The notes under the pieces were generated by a model. That model was not told the origin of the DNA. It saw only the letters and a program-made list of their open reading frames with translations, and did no database searches. Below are positions 1-5,251 of a stretch of 9,112 nt of DNA, piece by piece. The translations under genes and the position numbers were made by a program. This DNA comes from an uncultured beta proteobacterium (lineage in GTDB: Bacteria; Pseudomonadota; Gammaproteobacteria; Burkholderiales; Burkholderiaceae_C): the NCBI GenBank assembly GCA_903944555.1, contig CAJASG010000594.1, positions 1 through 9,112 on the forward strand, read 5' to 3'. The stretch's first letter is position 1. Each line of letters begins with the position of its first letter.

Positions 1-477
1 CAGCATGCCCAACTTGTAGCCGCCCACCTGCAGGCTGTTGCCCAGCCCGCGCCAACGCTCAGGCAGTAAGCGCACAGCCAAACCGTCTGTGGCAACGTCC
101 TGGGTGGCTGCAGCCAAATTGATCAGCAGCAAGGTGCCCAGCAGCAGCCACATGGCAGAACCAAAGAGCGCCTGCGGGTCAATAAGCGCCAATGCGGCAA
201 GGCACACCATCACCATGCTTTGCATCGGCAGTATCCAGCCCCGGTGGTGCCCCAGGCGGTTGGACGAAATGCGGTCTATCCACGGCGCCCATAGCACCTT
301 GAGCAACCAGGGCAAGGCCAGTAGCTTAAGTAGCCCGATCCACGCCAAATCCACCCCATGCTGGCGCAACAGCACCGGCATGGCATGGGCCACCAGCCCC
401 GAGGGTAGCCCCTGCGCGCAATACAAAGAAGCCAGCAGTATCAGCACAGAAGGGGTCGGTCGGTCAGGGGCGTGCAT
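1..477 (-). CDS. MFS transporter, AmpG/RhtX-FptX type, N-terminal part (partial)
   Basis: This is the first 159 codons of a major facilitator superfamily transporter whose 3' part lies beyond the left edge. Translation from the ATG at 477 begins MHAPDRPTPSVLILLASLYC and then shows 'AQGLPSGLVAHAMPVLLRQ', a 'WIGLLKLLALPWLLKVLWAPWIDR' stretch (TM2 and the MFS loop 2-3 region), 'HHRGWILPMQ', and around residues 121-133 the 'AATQDVATDGLAV' signature. That signature and the 'RGLGNSLQVGGYKLGML' segment after it are typical of the AmpG-like branch that includes the siderophore transporters RhtX and FptX. At least four hydrophobic segments are visible. The substrate cannot be decided: a siderophore or muropeptide is possible from the family. 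No good ribosome binding site precedes the ATG, and the frame stays open upstream without another ATG, so the start is probable rather than certain. Confidence 0.85.
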   Translation of the reverse strand, partial: MHAPDRPTPSVLILLASLYCAQGLPSGLVAHAMPVLLRQHGVDLAWIGLLKLLALPWLLKVLWAPWIDRISSNRLGHHRGWILPMQSMVMVCLAALALIDPQALFGSAMWLLLGTLLLINLAAATQDVATDGLAVRLLPERWRGLGNSLQVGGYKLGML

Positions 478-603
478 GGGGACGTAGTGAGTCGCGGTAG
501 AGAAAATGAAAAGGCCAGCAATGCAGCCAAAAAAAGTGGGCCGTGCCCGAAATACTAATGCCGAACGTGGTGAAGCAGCAGGCAATGGGTGTGGAAGGCT
601 GAA

Positions 604-671
604 TTTGCTACTTTTTTAGTAGCTGCCTGCGCACATCCCACATGGGCTGTAGGCCAATTTGGCATCAAATA
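604..671 (+). repeat. Comamonadaceae-type intergenic stem-loop repeat
   Basis: The element starts with a perfect 6-bp hairpin, GCTACT-TTTTT-AGTAGC (607-623). It is followed directly by a longer imperfect hairpin (624-653) with outer arms GCCT/AGGC and inner arms CCC/GGG, then a tail CCAATTTGGCATCAAAT. The layout 'GCTA-T-rich-TAGC, TGC.TGCGC, then AGGCC.ATTTGGC' matches, from memory, a small non-coding element common between genes in Acidovorax, Polaromonas and Rhodoferax. This window contains only one copy, so its repeat status is recalled and not shown here. It could also serve as a bidirectional transcription end or an RNA-stability element. Confidence 0.5.
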
Positions 672-678
672 TTCTCTG

Positions 679-691
679 ACAGTTAAACTGT
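679..691. promoter_or_regulatory. Perfect 13-bp palindrome, possible operator
   Basis: ACAGTT-A-AACTGT is a perfect inverted repeat lying 111 bases before the start of the GGCT-fusion gene and just before a 33-codon mini-ORF. Its position fits an operator for a dimeric regulator at the promoter of the plus-strand gene. Nothing in the window identifies the regulator, and a 6-bp arm can arise by chance. Confidence 0.3.
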
Positions 692-696
692 AGCCC

Positions 697-798
697 ATGT
701 CCTCGCAAACCAACGATTACTGCGCCGAAAAGATCATCTGCATAGGTTGCTCAGGCTCGAATTGGATACACCAGACACCTCACCCGTTAAGGCGCTAA
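697..798 (+). CDS. Possible 33-residue leader ORF (doubtful)
   Basis: ATG at 697 opens 33 codons (MSSQTNDYCAEKIICIGCSG..., ending PHPLRR) and stops at TAA 796-798. It is in the same frame as the gene starting at 802, with one codon (AAA) between the stop and the next ATG. The closeness would allow translational coupling. However, the ORF has no clear ribosome binding site, and the peptide has no recognisable motif beyond a CIGC pair. It may be a chance open stretch, or the decayed upstream part of a longer reading frame. Confidence 0.15.
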   Translation: MSSQTNDYCAEKIICIGCSGSNWIHQTPHPLRR

Positions 799-801
799 AA
801 A

Positions 802-1659
802 ATGGATTTAAGCATCGTCAAAGACATCATCATTCCTATTGCTGCCATCTTGGCAGCAGCGGTCGGAGGTTTCTTCTCTCTCTACATCTACTTTGAAAAT
901 AGCAAGCTGAGAAAGGCCGAATGGCTGTATTCGTTATTCGAGAAATTTTTCTGTGAAAGCAATTACGCTGAAATACGGCAGCTGATTGACTACGGCAGCG
1001 AAGCCGAAATCCAAAAACTCGCGGCTGCTATCAAAAACAGGAGTGATATTGCACTCGAAGAGCGGCTGGTGAATTATTTGAATTTCTTCGAATTTATCGC
1101 CAATTTGTGGCTACTCAAGCAAGTGCACATCACCGAGGTCAAGATGATGTTTGAGTATTACATCAAGCGTCTGGGAGACCACCAATTCCTGAACGCATAC
1201 CTAGCTGACAACGGTTTTGAGGGTGTGCGCAAACTGACGCTAGCCCTCCAAAAGGGTGACCACATTTTTGTCTACGGCACGTTAAGAAGTGATGCAAAAA
1301 ACGAGATGTACAAACTCCTTGCGAAGCACGCAAAGTTAGTCTCCAAGGCGTCGTTTCCGGGCAAATTATTCAAAATTGACTACTACCCCGGCGCAGTGCC
1401 GTCCGAAGGCACAGCGGACAAAGTGTTTGGCGAGGTGTACGAAATAATTGAACCCGAATCTATCCTCCCGCTACTTGATAAGTATGAGGAATGCGGCCCC
1501 GGTTTTGAAGCGCCAACCGAATATGTAAGGGAGCGGCGCAGCGTCACTTTGACGGACCGCCGCACACTGACTTCCTGGATCTATATTTACAACCGACCAA
1601 CCGAAGGCTTGCAGCAAATAACGTCTGGGGATTTTCTGAAGCCTGACTCGACCAGATAG
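802..1659 (+). CDS. Membrane-anchored DUF4760-like domain fused to a GGCT/AIG2-like domain
   Basis: The 285-residue protein has three parts. Residues 8-30 form one strong hydrophobic helix (IIIPIAAILAAAVGGFFSLYI), a likely membrane anchor with the rest cytoplasmic. Residues 35-148 are an alpha-helical region with 'LRKAEWLYSLFEKFF', 'LVNYLNFFEFIANLW' and 'FEYYIKRLG', resembling the DUF4760-type families of unknown function. Residues 153-280 are a gamma-glutamylcyclotransferase-fold domain: 'FVYGTLR' (156-162) is the family's substrate loop, 'YYPGAV' and 'VFGEVYEI' are core strands, and 'LLDKYEE' (224-230) carries the expected catalytic Glu (E229). The domain ends with 'YVRERRSVTL...SWIYIYN'. 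GGCT-fold enzymes cleave gamma-glutamyl amides to 5-oxoproline, but the real substrate is unknown. The start is supported by AAGG at 789-792, nine bases upstream. Base composition is clearly more A/T-rich than the neighbours, which suggests transfer. Domain identities are from motif reading only. Confidence 0.8.
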   Translation: MDLSIVKDIIIPIAAILAAAVGGFFSLYIYFENSKLRKAEWLYSLFEKFFCESNYAEIRQLIDYGSEAEIQKLAAAIKNRSDIALEERLVNYLNFFEFIANLWLLKQVHITEVKMMFEYYIKRLGDHQFLNAYLADNGFEGVRKLTLALQKGDHIFVYGTLRSDAKNEMYKLLAKHAKLVSKASFPGKLFKIDYYPGAVPSEGTADKVFGEVYEIIEPESILPLLDKYEECGPGFEAPTEYVRERRSVTLTDRRTLTSWIYIYNRPTEGLQQITSGDFLKPDSTR

Positions 1660-1669
1660 CCTTCTTGAG

Positions 1670-1688
1670 CGAGCCGGGGCTTCGTTTT
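1670..1688 (+). terminator. Weak candidate terminator after the GGCT-fusion gene
   Basis: A short GC-rich hairpin (GAGC-CGGG-GCTT) lies 11 bases after the stop codon and is followed by TTTT. The stem is only about four pairs including one G-T, so it is a marginal rho-independent terminator. It sits in the 39-base gap between two convergent genes, where a terminator would be expected. Confidence 0.25.
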
Positions 1689-1698
1689 AGCTACTTGC

Positions 1699-2718
1699 CT
1701 ACTTCTTGGCGCGGATCTTCACCAGTTCGGCCTGGGTTTCGTTCCACAGGTCCATGCCGACGTCGGCCGCAATCAAGGCGTAGACCTTGGTCAGCTTGTC
1801 GCGCATGCGGGCCGACTCTGCGGGCGACAACTCATTTATCTGCATGCCCTTGGCTTTCAAGTCGCCGATGGCCCGGGTGGCTTCATCGCGGGTGTCCTTG
1901 CGTTCAAAGTCGCGGCTGACTTTGGCTGCGTCCATCAGCACCTTTTGCTCGTCTTTGGAAAGCTGGTCCCACCACTTTTTGCTGACCGTGACGATCCAGG
2001 GGCTGTAGACGTGGTTGGTCACCGTCATGTACTTTTGCACTTCGTAGAACTTGCTTGACAGGATGGTGTTGAACGGGTTTTCCTGGCCATCCACCGTCTT
2101 GGTCTCCAACGCGCTGAACAGTTCGGAGAAGGCCATGGGCACGGCATTGGCTCCCAGGGTCTGGAAGCTGCTCAGAAAAACGTTGTTCTGCATCACGCGC
2201 AGCTTCACGCCCTGCAGGTCTTCCATGGTGTTGATGGCGCGCTTGCTGTTGGTCAGGTTGCGAAAGCCGTTTTCCCAATAGGCCAGGCCCACCAGGCCTT
2301 TTTCCTGCAGCTTGTTGCGGATTTTGTCGCCAATTGGGCCATCCAGCAGGATGTCAGCCTCTTTGGCATTGCTGATGAGGAAAGGTGTGTCCCACAGCGC
2401 CATCTCCTTGGTGATGCCGACCAGTGTGGCAGTCGACCCGACCATCATTTCCTGCGCGCCGCCAATCAGGGCCTGCTGCATTTGCGTGTCGGGGCCCAGT
2501 GCGGCTGCGCCAATGGCACGCACTTTCATCTTGCCACCCGAGGCCTTGTCCACCGCGTCGGCAAAAACTTTGGCCGCGCGACCCTGGTTGCTTTGCTCGT
2601 TGAGGCCGTAGCCAAAGCGGATCAGACGGGGTTTGATGTCCTGCGCCAGGGCACTAAACGATGCGCCCAGCAGGGCTGCAGTGGTGGCCGCGATGAGGGT
2701 GCGACGAAGAAAGGTCAT
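1699..2718 (-). CDS. dctP: TRAP transporter solute-binding protein, DctP family (probable gluconate/hexonate)
   Basis: This is the periplasmic substrate-binding subunit of a tripartite ATP-independent (TRAP) transporter, 339 residues, normal for the family. Residues 1-25 are a signal peptide (RR near the N-terminus, hydrophobic core, ALA cleavage before Gln26). The mature protein shows the DctP hallmarks: 'YWENGFRNLTN' (148-157), 'LRVMQNNVF' with the conserved Arg (R174) that salt-bridges the substrate carboxylate, 'AVPMAFSELFSALE' and 'TVDGQENP' (208-215). It is the last gene of the minus-strand operon, 24 bases after dctM, and has its own good ribosome binding site AGGAGA (2725-2730) six bases before the ATG, which fits the need for more binding protein than membrane subunits. 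Gluconate or a related sugar acid is inferred from the linked gluconokinase and GntR-like repressor, not from the protein itself. Confidence 0.93.
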   Translation of the reverse strand: MTFLRRTLIAATTAALLGASFSALAQDIKPRLIRFGYGLNEQSNQGRAAKVFADAVDKASGGKMKVRAIGAAALGPDTQMQQALIGGAQEMMVGSTATLVGITKEMALWDTPFLISNAKEADILLDGPIGDKIRNKLQEKGLVGLAYWENGFRNLTNSKRAINTMEDLQGVKLRVMQNNVFLSSFQTLGANAVPMAFSELFSALETKTVDGQENPFNTILSSKFYEVQKYMTVTNHVYSPWIVTVSKKWWDQLSKDEQKVLMDAAKVSRDFERKDTRDEATRAIGDLKAKGMQINELSPAESARMRDKLTKVYALIAADVGMDLWNETQAELVKIRAKK

Positions 2719-2724
2719 GGGAGG

Positions 2725-2730
2725 TCTCCT
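2725..2730 (-). promoter_or_regulatory. Ribosome binding site of dctP
   Basis: AGGAGA on the minus strand, six bases before the ATG at 2718, is the strongest Shine-Dalgarno sequence in the operon. It fixes the dctP start and suggests high expression of the binding protein relative to the upstream membrane subunits. Confidence 0.75.
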
Positions 2731-2742
2731 GGGTTAAAAAAT

Positions 2743-4038
2743 TCACCGCATCCACGCCACCGGCGCAGTCACGATTTGGGGGAACAGAACGAACAAAAAC
2801 AGAATTACAGAGTAAGTGAACAGGAACGGGTTCACACCCTTGATCACCTGGTGCAAGGACAGCTTGCCCACACCGGCCACCACATTGAGCACCGTGCCTA
2901 CCGGCGGCGTGATCAGGCCAATGGCGCCGTTGAGCACAAACATCAGGCCAAAGTACACCGGGTCAATGCCGGCCTTGACGGCAATGGGCAGCATCACCGG
3001 CGCAAAGATCAGGATGGTGGGGGTCAGGTCTAGCGCCGTGCCGATGACGATGAGCACCAGCATCATCACCACCATCAGCAGGCGCGGGCTTTCCACCAGC
3101 GGGCCTAGCCAACCGGTGAGCGTGGCGGGCAGATCGGCCAGCGTAATCATGTAGCTGGCCACCTGCGCACCGGCACACAGAAACATAACGATGGCCGTGG
3201 TTTTGGCGGCGCGCACCAGCACGCCATAGACCTCAACCACTTTCATTTCGCGGTGCACAAACAGGGCGATGACCAGTGCATAGAACGCCGCCACTACGGC
3301 GGCCTCGGTAGGGGTGAACACACCCGTCTTCATGCCGCCAATGATGATGATGGGCATTAGCATGGCCCAGAAGGCCTTGACCGTTGCGCGCAGACGCTCT
3401 TTCATCGGCAAGGCGGTGCCTTGGGGCAGCACCAAGTCACGCAGCACCCAGCGCCAGGCGACGATCAATCCTGCGCCCATGATCAGGCCCGGCACAATCC
3501 CGGAGACAAACAGCGCCGAAATCGAGGTGTTGGTGGTGACCCCATAAATTACGAACGGCATGGACGGCGGGATGATGGGCGCAATGATGCCGCCCGAGGC
3601 AATCAGCCCCGCCGACGTGTGCATGGGGTAGCCCTGTTGGCGCATCATGGGCATCAGAATGGTCGCCAGCGCGGCTGTGTCGGCCAGGGCCGAGCCGCTC
3701 ATACTGGCCATCAGCACCGCAGCGCCAATGGCCACATAGCCCAGACCACCGCGGATATGCCCCACCCACGCCTGCGCCATGGTGATGATGCGCCGGCTGA
3801 TGCCGCCACTGTTCATCAGCTCACCAGCCAGAATGAAGAAGGGCACCGCCAGCAGCGGAAAGCTGTCCACCCCGGCCACCAGGTTTTGCGCCAGTAGTTG
3901 GGTGTCCCAGAACCCCAGCACCCAGGCCATGCCCGCGCCAGTGAGCACCAGCGCCAGCGCCATGTTCATGCCAATACCCATCAGCACCAGCATGCCGGCG
4001 GAGAAAACGATAAATGCCAGACCTTCGTTGCTCATCAT
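2743..4038 (-). CDS. dctM: TRAP transporter large permease subunit DctM
   Basis: This is the large membrane subunit of the TRAP transporter, the sodium-driven channel-forming component, 431 residues as expected, with about a dozen hydrophobic helices. Signature segments are 'PLLAVPFFILAGELMNSGGI' (61-80), 'MSGSALADTAALATILMP' (113-130), 'IIAPIIPPSMPFVIYG' (151-166) and the C-terminal 'GLITPPVGTVLN' near 374-385. The paired PPS/PPVG motifs are typical of the two re-entrant hairpins in this ion transporter superfamily. Two adjacent ATGs (4038 and 4035) are possible starts. The gene begins three bases after the dctQ stop with only a weak GAG upstream, so translation is probably coupled to dctQ. 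It works with the DctQ and DctP proteins encoded on either side. Confidence 0.95.
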   Translation of the reverse strand: MMSNEGLAFIVFSAGMLVLMGIGMNMALALVLTGAGMAWVLGFWDTQLLAQNLVAGVDSFPLLAVPFFILAGELMNSGGISRRIITMAQAWVGHIRGGLGYVAIGAAVLMASMSGSALADTAALATILMPMMRQQGYPMHTSAGLIASGGIIAPIIPPSMPFVIYGVTTNTSISALFVSGIVPGLIMGAGLIVAWRWVLRDLVLPQGTALPMKERLRATVKAFWAMLMPIIIIGGMKTGVFTPTEAAVVAAFYALVIALFVHREMKVVEVYGVLVRAAKTTAIVMFLCAGAQVASYMITLADLPATLTGWLGPLVESPRLLMVVMMLVLIVIGTALDLTPTILIFAPVMLPIAVKAGIDPVYFGLMFVLNGAIGLITPPVGTVLNVVAGVGKLSLHQVIKGVNPFLFTYSVILFLFVLFPQIVTAPVAWMR

Positions 4039-4041
4039 GAA

Positions 4042-4554
4042 TTACTCGACTTCTGCGCCGTGACCGAGGTCCAGCGGTGTTTGTTGGATCAGTTCGACCA
4101 GCGCCATCACGCCAATTGCGCCCGTGCACAGCAGGGCCGGCAGGGGCAGCAGGGCCGTGGGGTAGCCCAGCACGACCGACTTGCTGTCCAGCCCCACCAC
4201 CACCTGTTGCCACGCGCCCCAGCCCACCAGGGCGCAGCCCAGGATGACGGCGATGCGAATTAGGCTGGACATGATCTTCATGGGTAGCGGTTTGTCTTTG
4301 AGCAGACCCACCAAGCTGGTGAAGGCCATGTGCTCGCCCGCCGGGTAGGCTGCGGTGGCGCCGATGAAGACCATCCACACGAACAACAGGCGCGAGAGCT
4401 CTTCGCTGGCCGCCACGCCGCTGCCAAAGCCGTAGCGCAGCACCACATTGATGAAGACGGACAGGGCCATCACGCCCAGGCACGCAGCCATCAGCGTGTT
4501 GGTGATGTGCTGGAAGCGCCCGATGGGCGCAGGTGTGTGCGTTGCGTGACTCAT
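4042..4554 (-). CDS. dctQ: TRAP transporter small permease subunit DctQ
   Basis: This is the small membrane subunit of the TRAP transporter, which scaffolds DctM and helps dock the binding protein. The 170 residues form four hydrophobic helices. The family hallmark is 'NVVLRYGFGSGVAASEELSRLLFVWMVFIGA' (residues 37-67), with the Arg-Tyr and Glu-Glu positions common in DctQ. The ATG at 4554 is chosen because AAGGAA sits five bases upstream and because it overlaps the gntK stop codon in an ATGA arrangement (4551-4554), a classic sign of translational coupling. A longer reading frame from a TTG at 4578 would run back through that ribosome binding site and is less likely. The protein acts together with DctM (three bases downstream) and DctP. 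Confidence 0.93.
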   Translation of the reverse strand: MSHATHTPAPIGRFQHITNTLMAACLGVMALSVFINVVLRYGFGSGVAASEELSRLLFVWMVFIGATAAYPAGEHMAFTSLVGLLKDKPLPMKIMSSLIRIAVILGCALVGWGAWQQVVVGLDSKSVVLGYPTALLPLPALLCTGAIGVMALVELIQQTPLDLGHGAEVE

Positions 4555-5063
4555 GTGTATTCCTTGTGGTTCACCCAAGCCGTTACCTCGGCCTGCAGTT
4601 GTGTCAATGCCGCCCGGGCGTCCACCCGCAGCACGCCCGACTCACCCACGGGCGACTCCAGCGTGGCGAACTGGCTGTCCACCAGCGTGGAGGGGAAGAT
4701 GTGGGCGTGTGCGCGCGCCGCCACCCGGCTCTGTGCCTGCTCACGGTCAATGTCCATAAAAACAAACCGTATGGCGGGTGCAGCCTGGCGCAGTCCGGTG
4801 CGGTAGGCGCGTTTGAGCGCCGAGCAAGTCATCACTACGCCCAGCGGGTGGGCACGCAGCTGCTCGCACAGCGTGGTGAGCCAGCCATCTCGGTCGGCAT
4901 CGGTCAGCGGCACGCCGCTTTGCATCTTTTCGCGGTTGGAAGCGCTGTGGTGGTCATCGCCTTCCACCAGCGGCAAACCGGTAGCCTGTGCCACTACAGC
5001 CCCCAGGCTGGACTTGCCGCAACCGGCCACACCCATGATCACAATCGGTTCCATCGTCTTCAT
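4551..5063 (-). CDS. gntK: Gluconokinase GntK
   Basis: This cytoplasmic kinase uses ATP to convert D-gluconate to 6-phosphogluconate, which enters the Entner-Doudoroff or pentose phosphate pathway. The 170-residue length is usual for the shikimate-kinase-like gluconokinase family. The Walker A loop is 'GVAGCGKS' (11-18). The family-specific block 'EGDDHHSASNREKMQSGVPL' starts at residue 34 and is followed by 'TDADRDGWL', then 'CSALKRAYR' (80-88) and 'HIFPSTLVDSQFATLE' (121-136), all alignable with E. coli GntK. It is the first gene of the operon and faces the GntR-like gene across a 188-base control region. The first ATG (5063) sits very close to the AGAGGTGA ribosome binding site, so a start three codons later (ATG 5054) is equally possible. 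No 6-phosphogluconate dehydratase or aldolase gene is in the window. Confidence 0.96.
   Translation of the reverse strand: MKTMEPIVIMGVAGCGKSSLGAVVAQATGLPLVEGDDHHSASNREKMQSGVPLTDADRDGWLTTLCEQLRAHPLGVVMTCSALKRAYRTGLRQAAPAIRFVFMDIDREQAQSRVAARAHAHIFPSTLVDSQFATLESPVGESGVLRVDARAALTQLQAEVTAWVNHKEYT
4560..4565 (-). promoter_or_regulatory. Ribosome binding site deciding the dctQ start
   Basis: AAGGAA on the minus strand lies inside the last codons of gntK, five bases before the ATG at 4554. It favours that ATG over the upstream in-frame TTG at 4578. Confidence 0.7.
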
Positions 5064-5074
5064 TCACCTCTATT

Positions 5075-5088
5075 GGATAGCGCTATCC
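5075..5088. promoter_or_regulatory. LacI-family operator, copy 1 (operon side)
   Basis: GGATAGCGCTATCC is a perfect 14-bp palindrome with the central CG step typical of LacI/GalR-family operators. It lies 12 bases before the gntK start, where a bound repressor would block transcription or its early elongation. The same 14 bases recur at 5185-5198, and the divergent gene encodes a GntR-like LacI-family protein, so this is very probably its binding site. Confidence 0.85.
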
Positions 5089-5184
5089 CATGTTTTCAAA
5101 TAAAAGACGATTGACAGGTTTTGCAATCGCCTAAGTTCAAGAAAAATTTTCGACTAAGGGATTGCCCGTCTGTCATTCGTCTTG
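5089..5184. promoter_or_regulatory. Divergent promoter region between the two operators
   Basis: This A/T-rich 96-base segment between the two palindromes should contain, or overlap, the promoters for gntK-dctQMP (minus) and the repressor gene (plus). TTGACA at 5111-5116 matches a perfect -35 box on the plus strand, but no good -10 follows at normal spacing. The run AAAAATTTT near 5143 may bend the DNA. Exact promoters cannot be assigned by eye. Confidence 0.5.
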
Positions 5185-5198
5185 GGATAGCGCTATCC
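5185..5198. promoter_or_regulatory. LacI-family operator, copy 2 (regulator side)
   Basis: This is an identical GGATAGCGCTATCC palindrome, 110 bases centre to centre from copy 1 and 54 bases upstream of the repressor ATG. It probably mediates autoregulation of the repressor. With copy 1 it could support cooperative binding or a DNA loop. Confidence 0.85.
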
Positions 5199-5251
5199 TA
5201 TGCCAACCTTTCCAAAGTACTAATCGGTAGTTACCCTAATTGGGGCCATTC

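Larger units (their letters stand above)
478..801. other. Non-coding interval between the MFS gene and the GGCT-fusion gene
   Basis: This 324-base stretch separates two divergently transcribed genes and must hold both promoters. I see a stem-loop repeat (604-671), a short palindrome (679-691) and a 33-codon mini-ORF (697-798), listed separately. TTGGCA at 659-664 could act as a -35 box for the plus-strand gene, with a weak -10 candidate overlapping the palindrome near 682-688, but neither is convincing. No RNA gene is recognisable. Confidence 0.5.

Noticed and set aside
38..487. 149-codon plus-strand open frame over the left-edge gene
   Set aside because: It is antisense to the MFS transporter, which has clear family motifs. 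The plus-strand translation is a Ser/Pro/Arg-rich string with no recognisable domain.
2482..3033. 183-codon plus-strand frame antisense to dctP and dctM
   Set aside because: Its product is a His/Gln/Arg-rich low-complexity string typical of the antisense of GC-rich coding DNA, and it crosses two well-supported genes.
5111..5116. TTGACA as a definite -35 promoter box
   Set aside because: The hexamer is perfect, but no acceptable -10 lies 16-18 bases downstream, so a promoter call would be guesswork.
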